Source: Ornithinibacter sp. (GTDB lineage Bacteria > Actinomycetota > Actinomycetes > Actinomycetales > Dermatophilaceae). From it: a stretch of DNA of 34,295 bases. The stretch spans positions 1 to 34,295 of the forward strand of contig JAQSWG010000016.1 in assembly GCA_029266735.1 (NCBI GenBank), written 5' to 3'. This document shows, piece after piece, positions 27,203 through 34,295 of this stretch. Position numbers and translations under genes: made by a program. Under the pieces are notes generated by a model, which worked only from the letters and a program-made list of their open reading frames with translations, had not been told where the DNA came from and did no database searches. How positions within the stretch are numbered: position 1 is the stretch's first letter; each line of letters starts with the position of its first letter.

Positions 27203-27844
27203 CTAGCGCTGCACGGGTGGGTGGGTTGCCGCGTAGACGGCGGCCTGTGTGCGACGCTCCATCCCCAGCTTTGCCAGGACCGACGTGACGTAGTTCTTCA
27301 CCGTCTTCTCGGCCAAGTTCATGTCATCGCCGATCTGGCGGTTCGTCATCCCAGCGGCCAGATGGTCGAGAATGCGGCGCTCCTGCGGACTGAGGCCACG
27401 CAGCCGTGGATCGAGAACCTCGCCACCGGTCCAGCTCTCACGCACACGCCGGGCGCGCTCTGTGTCAAGAAGGTTCTCCCCTGCCGCGATGCGCCGTATC
27501 GCGTCCACCAGCCCGTTGCCCTTGATGTCCTTGAGCAGAAAGCCTGATGCTCCGGCCAGGATCGCAGTGGCGAAAGCCTGCTCGTCATCATAGGAGGTGA
27601 GGATCAGGCCGGCGATGGAGGGATCCACGGAGCGAACCTGACGGCAAGCCTCGATGCCCGAGCCGTCAGGCAGCCGGACATCGAAGACGACCACGGCGGG
27701 CCTCAAGGCCGGAATCCGTCGTGCCGCCTCCTGAGCGAGCCCCGACTCGCCGACCACCTCGAACCCCGGCGCTGCTTCAAGCAGCTCACGCAGACCTCGC
27801 CGCACGATCTCGTGGTCGTCGAGGAGGAACACCTTCACCGTCAC
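27203..27844 (-). CDS. devR: NarL/LuxR-family response regulator, DevR/DosR type
   Basis: A 213-residue two-component regulator. Receiver domain (about 3-120): acidic pair in VFLLDDHEIVRRGL, phospho-acceptor D55 in VVFDVRLPDGSG, the switch Thr in LTSYDDEQ, and Lys in GFLLKDIKG. DNA-binding domain (about 148-210): LSPQERRILDHLAAGMTNRQ, then LAEKTVKNYVTSVLAKLG and MERRTQAAVYA. The recognition-helix stretch LAEKTVKNYV...LAKLGMERRTQAAV is that of M. tuberculosis DevR (DosR), including the DNA-contacting Lys and Asn. It should bind DosR boxes and switch on hypoxia or redox-responsive genes. Start taken at GTG 27844 (MTVKVF); GTG 27838 is an alternative. A DosR-like box lies 76 bp upstream, suggesting autoregulation. 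Confidence 0.88.
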   Translation of the reverse strand: MTVKVFLLDDHEIVRRGLRELLEAAPGFEVVGESGLAQEAARRIPALRPAVVVFDVRLPDGSGIEACRQVRSVDPSIAGLILTSYDDEQAFATAILAGASGFLLKDIKGNGLVDAIRRIAAGENLLDTERARRVRESWTGGEVLDPRLRGLSPQERRILDHLAAGMTNRQIGDDMNLAEKTVKNYVTSVLAKLGMERRTQAAVYAATHPPVQR

Positions 27845-27920
27845 CGATCCCTCACCCACCCTTCGCAACCGCAGGCGCCACGGTCCACTGAGACTATCCG
27901 CAGGCGTCGGTGACCAACGA

Positions 27921-27934
27921 GGGCCGAAGGTCCT
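27921..27934 (-). promoter_or_regulatory. DosR-like box upstream of devR
   Basis: Minus-strand AGGACCTTCGGCCC agrees with the GGGAC-WW-n-GGCCC form of the DosR box except for the first base (and TT in place of AA at the W positions, as in the M. tuberculosis consensus). It lies in the 99-bp gap between the sensor stop and devR. Confidence 0.5.
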
Positions 27935-27943
27935 GACCGCCCG

Positions 27944-29576
<1,633 letters not shown>

Positions 29577-29657
29577 CCTTCGAGGATAAGCGCGGAAGGT
29601 ACCGCGACGTCAGGCTCGACGGATGGCGTCGCGACGACTGCCCCTGTTGCATGCGTC

Positions 29658-29671
29658 GGGACCAACGGCCC
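29658..29671 (+). promoter_or_regulatory. DosR-like box between sensor kinase and USP-like gene
   Basis: GGGACCAACGGCCC, a full match to the GGGACCAANGGCCC form, 35 bp before ATG 29707 and about 81 bp before the first possible start of the divergent sensor. It could serve both. Confidence 0.6.
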
Positions 29672-29706
29672 AGGCCGCCTGCCGAACGGCATCGGACGCT
29701 GAGGGA

Positions 29707-30156
29707 ATGAGAAGCACTGCAGCCCTGCCCTACTTTCTCCCGGGTGACGCCGGCCCTGGGGAGGTGGTGGCCGGACTAGCCACCGACGGGTCTGCCGCTG
29801 CGGTGGCAGAAGTGGCGGTTCGGTGGGCCTGCGAGCGGAGGGGCCGAGTGCGGTTCCTCCAGCTGCTCCCCGAGGGGTTGAGTACAGAGGCACGCGCCGA
29901 CACGCAAGCCGCGACATTCACCACCGCCCTGCGTGCGCTTCGGGCTCTGCCGCCCGTCCAGGCCATCTTCGAGGCACCATCGGGCGATCCGACCTCGGTC
30001 CTCGTGGCACGAAGCCGGGGCGCCATCGGCCTGGTGGTGGGGGCAGGCGCCACCCACCCCGATGACGCCGGTGGAGTCGCGGGCTACTGCCGGGCCCACG
30101 CAGGATGCACGGTAAGGGTGGTCACGGCTGACGAAGTCCGGGCCCTTGGTCCCTAA
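29707..30156 (+). CDS. universal stress protein-like protein
   Basis: A 149-residue soluble protein with a USP-like alpha/beta pattern: strand GEVVAGLATDGSAAAVAEVAVRWACERR (about 18-45), RVRFLQLLPEG, a helix TTALRALRALPPVQ, then GDPTSVLVARSRGAIGLVVGA (about 98-118) and a final strand CTVRVVTADE. The USP ATP-binding G-2x-G-9x-G motif is not recognisable, so it would be of the non-ATP type or degenerate. The ATG at 29707 has GAGGG directly upstream with very short spacing; other starts cannot be excluded. A DosR-like box 35 bp upstream places it under DevR control, as for many USPs in M. tuberculosis. Assignment to the USP family is moderate. Confidence 0.6.
   Translation: MRSTAALPYFLPGDAGPGEVVAGLATDGSAAAVAEVAVRWACERRGRVRFLQLLPEGLSTEARADTQAATFTTALRALRALPPVQAIFEAPSGDPTSVLVARSRGAIGLVVGAGATHPDDAGGVAGYCRAHAGCTVRVVTADEVRALGP
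30140..30153 (-). promoter_or_regulatory. DosR-like box upstream of the DoxX-like gene
   Basis: Minus-strand GGGACCAAGGGCCC, a full match to GGGACCAANGGCCC, overlapping the end of the USP-like gene and 67 bp before ATG 30221. Confidence 0.6.
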
Positions 30157-30220
30157 CGCACGTCGACGGGTCGCGCGAGTCTTGAGCACCGCAGAAGGTT
30201 TCGCACGATTGGAGAGCACC

Positions 30221-30808
30221 ATGAGCACCACCCTCAGCACCCGACGGCGCATGGACGTCGCAACGGTTGACAAGCCGGACGTCCGGACCTATCCCGCCTT
30301 CAGGTACGTCGCCGCCGCGACCCGCCTGGCCTTGGGCTGGATCTTCCTCTGGGCCTTCCTCGACAAGCTGCTGGCACTCGGGTTCGCCACCGGCCGCGAC
30401 GCCGAAACGGGCGTGGTCGACAGGTTCGGCGCCGAAGCCTGGATCAATGAGGGATCGCCGACACTGGGCTTCCTCGAATTCGGCACCAAGGGCCCACTGG
30501 CCGACTTCTATCAGAGCTTCGCCGGCGCAGCCTGGGCCAACTGGCTGTTCATGGTCGGGCTCGCCGGCATCGGGATCGCTCTCCTGCTGGGCATCGGCAT
30601 GCGGATCGCGACCGGATCCGGAGTCCTCCTCATGGTGCTGATGTGGAGTGCAACGCTCTGGCCGGACAACAACCCGTTCATGGACGACCACCTGGTCTAC
30701 GGCCTGGTCCTGGTCATGCTCCTGCTTGCCGAGGCGGGCAAGACCTTCGGCCTCGGTCACGCCTGGGAGCGGCTGCAGCTCGTCCAGCGCTTCCCCATCC
30801 TGAAGTGA
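30221..30808 (+). CDS. DoxX-like membrane protein
   Basis: A 195-residue protein with four predicted transmembrane helices: about 28-48 (YVAAATRLALGWIFLWAFLDKLLALGF), 109-127 (WANWLFMVGLAGIGIALLLGIG), 130-147 (ATGSGVLLMVLMWSATLW) and 157-172 (DDHLVYGLVLVMLLLAEAG). The RLALGWIFLWAFLDKL start and the DNNPFMDDHLVYGLVL end with its conserved Asp-His resemble the DoxX/DoxD family, some members of which act in thiosulfate-quinone oxidoreduction or redox stress. ATG 30221 has GGAGAG 4-5 nt upstream. It is followed by a hairpin terminator. In other actinobacteria similar proteins occur in DevR-controlled clusters; role here inferred from the box upstream. Confidence 0.75.
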   Translation: MSTTLSTRRRMDVATVDKPDVRTYPAFRYVAAATRLALGWIFLWAFLDKLLALGFATGRDAETGVVDRFGAEAWINEGSPTLGFLEFGTKGPLADFYQSFAGAAWANWLFMVGLAGIGIALLLGIGMRIATGSGVLLMVLMWSATLWPDNNPFMDDHLVYGLVLVMLLLAEAGKTFGLGHAWERLQLVQRFPILK

Positions 30809-30819
30809 ACGACGCCTGA

Positions 30820-30847
30820 GAGGCCCGAGCCGGCCGGTTCGGGCCTC
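30820..30847 (+). terminator. stem-loop after the DoxX-like gene
   Basis: GAGGCCCGAGCCG (30820-30832) pairs with CGGTTCGGGCCTC (30835-30847) with one mismatch. It starts 11 bp after the DoxX-like stop codon. Confidence 0.65.
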
Positions 30848-30882
30848 CCAGCGCCATCCCGCAGGCAAGAGGAGTTTGGCCA

Positions 30883-31014
30883 ATGACCGAGACAGCAGGC
30901 ACGTCGGCCGCGGTCTCAGTGCGGGCCGATGTGGCCCAGCTGCTCCTCGGCCCGGTGAGCCGCGAGGTGCTCATGCACGCGCAGGGGCCCGTCGCGGTCG
31001 TCCGGCGAGCCTGA
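30883..31014 (+). pseudogene. universal stress protein remnant (43 codons)
   Basis: An open frame with a good ribosome site (GAGGAG, 9 nt before ATG 30883). Its last 25 residues, QLLLGPVSREVLMHAQGPVAVVRR, are the canonical C-terminus of a universal stress protein (GLLLGSVSREVLHHAPCPVAVVR pattern), which normally follows about 120 or more residues. The first 18 residues are hydrophilic and unlike USP. The simplest reading is an internal in-frame deletion of a full USP gene, leaving its translation start and its end. A functional micro-protein cannot be excluded. Confidence 0.6.
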
Positions 31015-31036
31015 CCGGGACGCCCGATCGCGCCCC

Positions 31037-32041
31037 TCACTCCTGCAGCATGCGCAGGACTGCCACCCCGGCCACTGTCCCGCCTGCGAGGCTGTCGAGG
31101 GCTTGATCGGCCGCGTCGAACGGAAACGTCGTGACCTCCGCACGGACGGGGAGCGCGACAGCGAGGCGTAACAGCTCTTCCCCGTCGGCCCGCGTGTTGG
31201 CCGTCACCGACGTCAACCGCTTCTCGTGGAACAGATGACGCTGGTAGTCCAGCGGTGGAACCTCGCTGAGGTGAATCCCGGCCAGGACGAGGCTGCCACC
31301 CCTGTCCAGCGCGGCAAGGGCTGATGGGACGATGTCTCCCACAGGGGCAAAGACGATGGCCGCATCCAGTGGCACGGGTGGATCCGCTCCCCAGTGACCA
31401 GCCGAGGCGGCCCCTAGGGCGAGGGCGAGCCGGCGCGCTCCCTCACCGCGGGTCAAGACGTGCACCTCCGCCCCTTGGGCGATGGCGATCTGTGCCGTGA
31501 GGTGTGCGCTCGCACCGAACCCGTAGATGCCAAGGCGCCCCCCGGGGGGCAGAGCCGCGCGGAGCAACGACCGGTAGCCGATGATGCCCGCGCAGAGCAG
31601 CGGGGCGGCTTGCTCACTTGCCAAGCCGTGGGGCACGCGATACCCGTAGGCCGCTGGGACGGTTGCGTACTCGGCGTAGCCACCATCGGCATCCCACCCG
31701 GTGAAGAGCGCGCCGGTGCAGAGGTTCTCGGAACCAATTCTGCACCACCGGCATTCGCCGCACGTGTGGCGAAGCCACGCGATTCCCACCCGGTCACCGA
31801 TGGCGAACCGGCTGACCGCTGCGCCGACCTGGACCACGTGGCCCACCGCCTCGTGGCCCGGCACAACGGCAGGCCGGCGGCTTGGCAGGTCGCCGTCGGC
31901 GACGTGGAGGTCCGTTCGACAGACGCCGCACACCTCCACGCGGACCAGGAGCTCATGGGGCTCGGGAGTGGGTATCCGGCGGGTGACCAGCTGGATCCGA
32001 TCACGCCGCCGCGCGGAGCCGGTCACCTCCCATGCCCGCAT
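31037..32041 (-). CDS. zinc-dependent alcohol dehydrogenase (MDR superfamily)
   Basis: A 334-residue medium-chain dehydrogenase. N-terminal GroES-like domain: [17 protein letters not shown] (about 31-47) with the catalytic-zinc Cys, [10 protein letters not shown] (about 55-64) with the His-Glu pair, and the structural-zinc lobe [17 protein letters not shown] (about 90-106) with four Cys. The nucleotide-binding domain has [17 protein letters not shown] (about 167-183), close to the usual GxGxxG. It belongs to the group starting MRAWEV with a CRTDLH motif, found in mycobacterial and actinobacterial dormancy gene sets. Start ATG 32041 fits the family; the frame extends to a GTG at 32101 that would overlap the phosphotransferase gene by 8 bp. 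Likely co-transcribed with that gene. Substrate unknown. Confidence 0.88.
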   Translation of the reverse strand: MRAWEVTGSARRRDRIQLVTRRIPTPEPHELLVRVEVCGVCRTDLHVADGDLPSRRPAVVPGHEAVGHVVQVGAAVSRFAIGDRVGIAWLRHTCGECRWCRIGSENLCTGALFTGWDADGGYAEYATVPAAYGYRVPHGLASEQAAPLLCAGIIGYRSLLRAALPPGGRLGIYGFGASAHLTAQIAIAQGAEVHVLTRGEGARRLALALGAASAGHWGADPPVPLDAAIVFAPVGDIVPSALAALDRGGSLVLAGIHLSEVPPLDYQRHLFHEKRLTSVTANTRADGEELLRLAVALPVRAEVTTFPFDAADQALDSLAGGTVAGVAVLRMLQE

Positions 32042-32093
32042 CGTGTGCTCCGACGCGTCGGCGGCTGCTGGTGCACCTCGCGTGCCGGCGCGC

Positions 32094-33632
32094 TCAACCA
32101 CGAGCTGCCTGCTCCATGGCTCTGTGTGCGGCCGACGTCGAGTCTTGGATTAGCCCGGAGGTGTCGACCACCGCAGCCTCCGGCCATGGGTCGCTGAGCG
32201 CTGACACCCTTTGTCCGATGTCCTCACCAGCATCGCTGAGGTCATCTGGTGACACTTCGCGGGCCCTCAGACGGGCAACCTCGACGGCGTGGGGTGCAGT
32301 GCACCGGAGCTCCACGAGGCCGGCGGTAGCCGCCCTCGCTGCCTCATGGAACAGGAGGCGGAGTTCTGCGCGGGCGAAGGTCGCGTCGACGATGACACTC
32401 TCCCCCATGGCCAGCAATGACCCCGCCCGCCGAGCCAGCGCGGCGTACGTGCGTTCCGTCATCCCACGCCCGTAGATGCCCTCCTCGAACGGCGCCGCCA
32501 CGTGACAGGTGGGTGGCAGTCCGCTCAGCTCCTTGCGCATCCTGTCGCTGGAGAGCACGACTGCGGGCATGGTGTCACCGAGTGCAGCAGCAAGAGTCGT
32601 CTTGCCCGACCCGGGAGCGCCGCCGACCAGCGTCATCCGGACCCGGCCCTGCTCCAGGTGCCGCAATCCGATCTCGCACAGCCGTGCGGCCTCGTCGGCG
32701 TCCGGGTCTCCTGGATCGTCTCGGCCTGCTGATCGGATCGCGGCGATCTTTGCGCGCATCACAGCGCGATACGCGATGTAGTGGTGGCACAGACTCTCGT
32801 GGTGAGGCGTCCCGGAGAACTCGGCGTAGTCCCGCAGGAAGGCACGGCTGGCCGATGGGTCGCCGAGACGCTCGAGATCCATGGCCAGGCAGGCGATGTC
32901 ATCAAGCACGTCCATCCACCGCAGCCGGTCGTCGAAGTCGAGGCAGTCCAGCGTGCGAGGGCCGTCCGGGAGGCAGAAGATGTCGTCCGCGAGCAGGTCG
33001 CCGTGCCCGTCCCTGACCAGCCGGGAGTCGATGCGTGAGTCGAGCAGCGGGGCACGTCCGGCGACATAGTCATGAGCCAGACTCTCGATCCGGTCGATCG
33101 TGTTCCGGGCCACCTTCCGCGGCTTCGAGCGTCGCAACGTCCGGATATTGTCCGTCCATCTCTGCTGGAGCGCGGCCTGCCGGCCGGCGTCGGAGATCTC
33201 GCGGCTCGTCCGAGCAGTCGAATGGAACGCTGCCACAGCCCGGGCCAGCTGGCGGATCTCGGCCCGAACATCAATACCCCGCCGTACCAGCAGGGCAAGG
33301 CGGCGGTGCTCAGGCATGCGCCTCATGACAAGTACGTGCTCACAGGGGTGCCCGTCCGGCCCGAGGACATCCGCGACTCCCAGATAGACATCCGGAGCCA
33401 TCCTGCGGTTGAGGACGAGTTCCCGCTGACACGCGAGCTGGCGAGACTCGCGGGTTCGAAAGTCCAGGAACCCCAGGTCCACTGGCTTCTTGACCTTGTA
33501 CGCGCGATCTCCCATCAGCAGGACGACCGCGGAGTGGGTCTCCCGGACGGCGGCAGTCCACGCCTCACCGGTCCCGGCACCCGCAACACCGAGGTCCTCG
33601 CTCCCGAGCGTCACGACCCCTCCCTCACTCAT
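32094..33632 (-). CDS. phosphotransferase/P-loop ATPase fusion, Rv2004c type
   Basis: A protein of about 512 residues with two parts. The N-terminal half is aminoglycoside-phosphotransferase-like: [17 protein letters not shown] (nucleotide-binding Lys region), then [16 protein letters not shown] (catalytic-loop HGD) and [20 protein letters not shown] (metal-binding Asp). The C-terminal third is an AAA/zeta-toxin-like P-loop kinase with the Walker [16 protein letters not shown] and an SVIVDATF segment. M. tuberculosis Rv2004c, a DosR-regulon gene, has this domain order. Substrate and role are unknown. Start uncertain: ATG 33632 is listed; GTG 33614, which has a GGGAGGGG ribosome site, and GTG 33674 are alternatives, but the last would leave a DosR-like box only 3 bp upstream. 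Confidence 0.82.
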   Translation of the reverse strand: MSEGGVVTLGSEDLGVAGAGTGEAWTAAVRETHSAVVLLMGDRAYKVKKPVDLGFLDFRTRESRQLACQRELVLNRRMAPDVYLGVADVLGPDGHPCEHVLVMRRMPEHRRLALLVRRGIDVRAEIRQLARAVAAFHSTARTSREISDAGRQAALQQRWTDNIRTLRRSKPRKVARNTIDRIESLAHDYVAGRAPLLDSRIDSRLVRDGHGDLLADDIFCLPDGPRTLDCLDFDDRLRWMDVLDDIACLAMDLERLGDPSASRAFLRDYAEFSGTPHHESLCHHYIAYRAVMRAKIAAIRSAGRDDPGDPDADEAARLCEIGLRHLEQGRVRMTLVGGAPGSGKTTLAAALGDTMPAVVLSSDRMRKELSGLPPTCHVAAPFEEGIYGRGMTERTYAALARRAGSLLAMGESVIVDATFARAELRLLFHEAARAATAGLVELRCTAPHAVEVARLRAREVSPDDLSDAGEDIGQRVSALSDPWPEAAVVDTSGLIQDSTSAAHRAMEQAARG

Positions 33633-33676
33633 CGTGCTTGTCGGTTCATCCTCGGTGAAGCCCCGGGCGTCCACTA

Positions 33677-33690
33677 GGGCATTTGTTCCC
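33677..33690 (-). promoter_or_regulatory. DosR-like box upstream of the phosphotransferase/ADH pair
   Basis: Minus-strand GGGAACAAATGCCC matches 11 of 13 defined positions of GGGACCAANGGCCC. It lies 44 bp before ATG 33632. Confidence 0.45.
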
Positions 33691-33986
33691 GAGGCCCAGT
33701 CTGGAGGGGTGCCGCGGCGAACGCTGGCCCCATCCGTGCGCCCGCAGTTTCAGCCAGGCGGTGCACACCGCGGCGGCACCGAGGAGGGACCGACGGGGTC
33801 GTCCTCGACGACTGCGGCGAGACGTGGTGCGGATGGCGCAGCTCGACCCCGAACGGCCACTTCACACAATGGAGTGGAACCAAGGCCCTTGGTGCGTCCT
33901 CAACGGTGCCGCCAGTGTGCTGGCAGCTGGGCCCGTCCGTGGGCGACCGCCCGCACCCGGCGGCCGCAGCGGATCCGGAGGTCGCC
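33691..33986. other. intergenic region with further DosR-like sites
   Basis: No convincing gene on either strand. Two overlapping DosR-like 14-mers occur at 33875-33888 (TGGAACCAAGGCCC) and, on the minus strand, 33883-33896 (CGCACCAAGGGCCT), 90-110 bp before ATG 33987. A weaker match (GGGACCGACGGGGT) is at about 33785-33799. Confidence 0.4.
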
Positions 33987-34109
33987 ATGCACACACGCAG
34001 AGCCGCTGGAGCCGCGGTTGCCGCCGCGCTGACGGCGTTCGCCCTGGCGTCGGGCGGTGCGACGGCCGTCGAGGCATCACGGCCGCGATGCTGCGCGCAT
34101 CCCCAATGA
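33987..34109 (+). CDS. short putative exported peptide (possibly frameshifted)
   Basis: A 40-codon frame with a strong ribosome site, CGGAGGT, 5 nt before ATG 33987. Residues 1-30 look like a Sec signal peptide: basic MHTRRA, a hydrophobic AAGAAVAAALTAFALASGG core, and an ATAVEA-type cleavage region. It then stops after SRPRCCAHPQ. The next frame stays open from this point to the window end and contains a Cys pair (VWVCSAQGCLV), so a one-base frameshift in a longer exported protein is possible. Neither version is recognised. Confidence 0.4.
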   Translation: MHTRRAAGAAVAAALTAFALASGGATAVEASRPRCCAHPQ

Positions 34110-34227
34110 CTCGCCCGTCGGTTTCGGGCACGGCAGGGTCGAGCCCGACCCGGTATGGGTCTGCAGCGCTCAGGGATGCCTCGTCCAGAGGCGCACCACC
34201 TGTCCTGAACCGCTGACCGAATCAAGG

Positions 34228-34241
34228 ACCAAAGGCCCTGT
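34228..34241 (+). promoter_or_regulatory. DosR-like box near the right end of the window
   Basis: AGGACCAAAGGCCC matches 12 of 13 defined positions of GGGACCAANGGCCC. Its target gene would lie beyond 34295. Confidence 0.45.
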
Positions 34242-34295
34242 TGCCCGGGTGTGCGGTGCGAGTGGATTGGAGCCGGCCGCCGCGGACCGCGGGTG

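Noticed and set aside
26842..27288. A 148-codon plus-strand frame after glnA
   Set aside because: No ribosome site, no domain, Arg/Ser/Pro-rich shadow-like composition, and it runs into the devR 3' end on the other strand.
32042..32101. Upstream GTG start for the alcohol dehydrogenase overlapping the phosphotransferase stop
   Set aside because: The added 20 residues are not typical of the family, and ATG 32041 gives the usual MRAWEV start with GGAG upstream.

Overview
The window is high-GC chromosomal DNA from an actinobacterium. Gene content and order closely follow the Mycobacterium tuberculosis stretch from Rv2202c to Rv2220 (adoK, HesB protein, glycerate kinase, DUF3043, gcvT, leucyl aminopeptidase, dlaT, Rv2216-type SDR, lipB, lipA, DUF4191, RDD protein, glnA1), with insertions. 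Protein style and base composition suggest a Micrococcales member of the Dermatophilaceae/Intrasporangiaceae (Janibacter-like). The genus is an inference, not something the sequence proves.

Layout. 1-3449: partial adenosine/PfkB kinase, an A-type Fe-S carrier, glycerate kinase and nadA. 3450-4089: a palindromic intergenic repeat, then the wreck of an ECF sigma-factor locus. 4090-7448: glutathionyl-hydroquinone reductase, an M20 dipeptidase, a DUF3043 membrane protein and a 71-residue protein coupled to gcvT. 7445-10133: gcvT and divergent pepA. 10147-10887: a second copy of the palindromic repeat, a DUF5302 protein and a 107-residue hypothetical. 11045-15570: lpdA, the two-lipoyl-domain E2 gene and a TIGR01777 SDR. 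15623-21492: an atypical membrane Ser/Thr kinase, a peptidase E-like S51 enzyme, a Gfo/Idh oxidoreductase and an MMPL transporter. 21591-26838: lipB, lipA, DUF4191 protein, small membrane proteins and glnA. The central block is a functional module: lipB and lipA make the lipoyl group that the E2 carries and Lpd reoxidises; GcvT belongs to the lipoate-dependent glycine cleavage system.

27203-34295 is different in character: lower apparent GC and several broken genes. It holds a DevR/DosR-type response regulator, its DevS-like sensor kinase (disrupted), a USP-like gene, a DoxX-like membrane protein, a 43-codon universal-stress-protein remnant, a zinc alcohol dehydrogenase and an Rv2004c-type phosphotransferase/P-loop protein. 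I find a series of 14-bp sites resembling the DosR box (GGGACCAANGGCCC type) before most of these units, so I read the segment as a decaying hypoxia/dormancy regulon island.

Regulatory signals readable by eye: (i) fourteen genes have a TANNNT -10 hexamer exactly 6-7 nt before the start codon and no leader, i.e. predicted leaderless mRNAs; (ii) a four-element GlnR operator precedes glnA; (iii) the DosR-like boxes; (iv) two copies of an ~89-bp inverted repeat with compensatory base changes. No rRNA, tRNA, CRISPR array, insertion sequence or prophage was seen.
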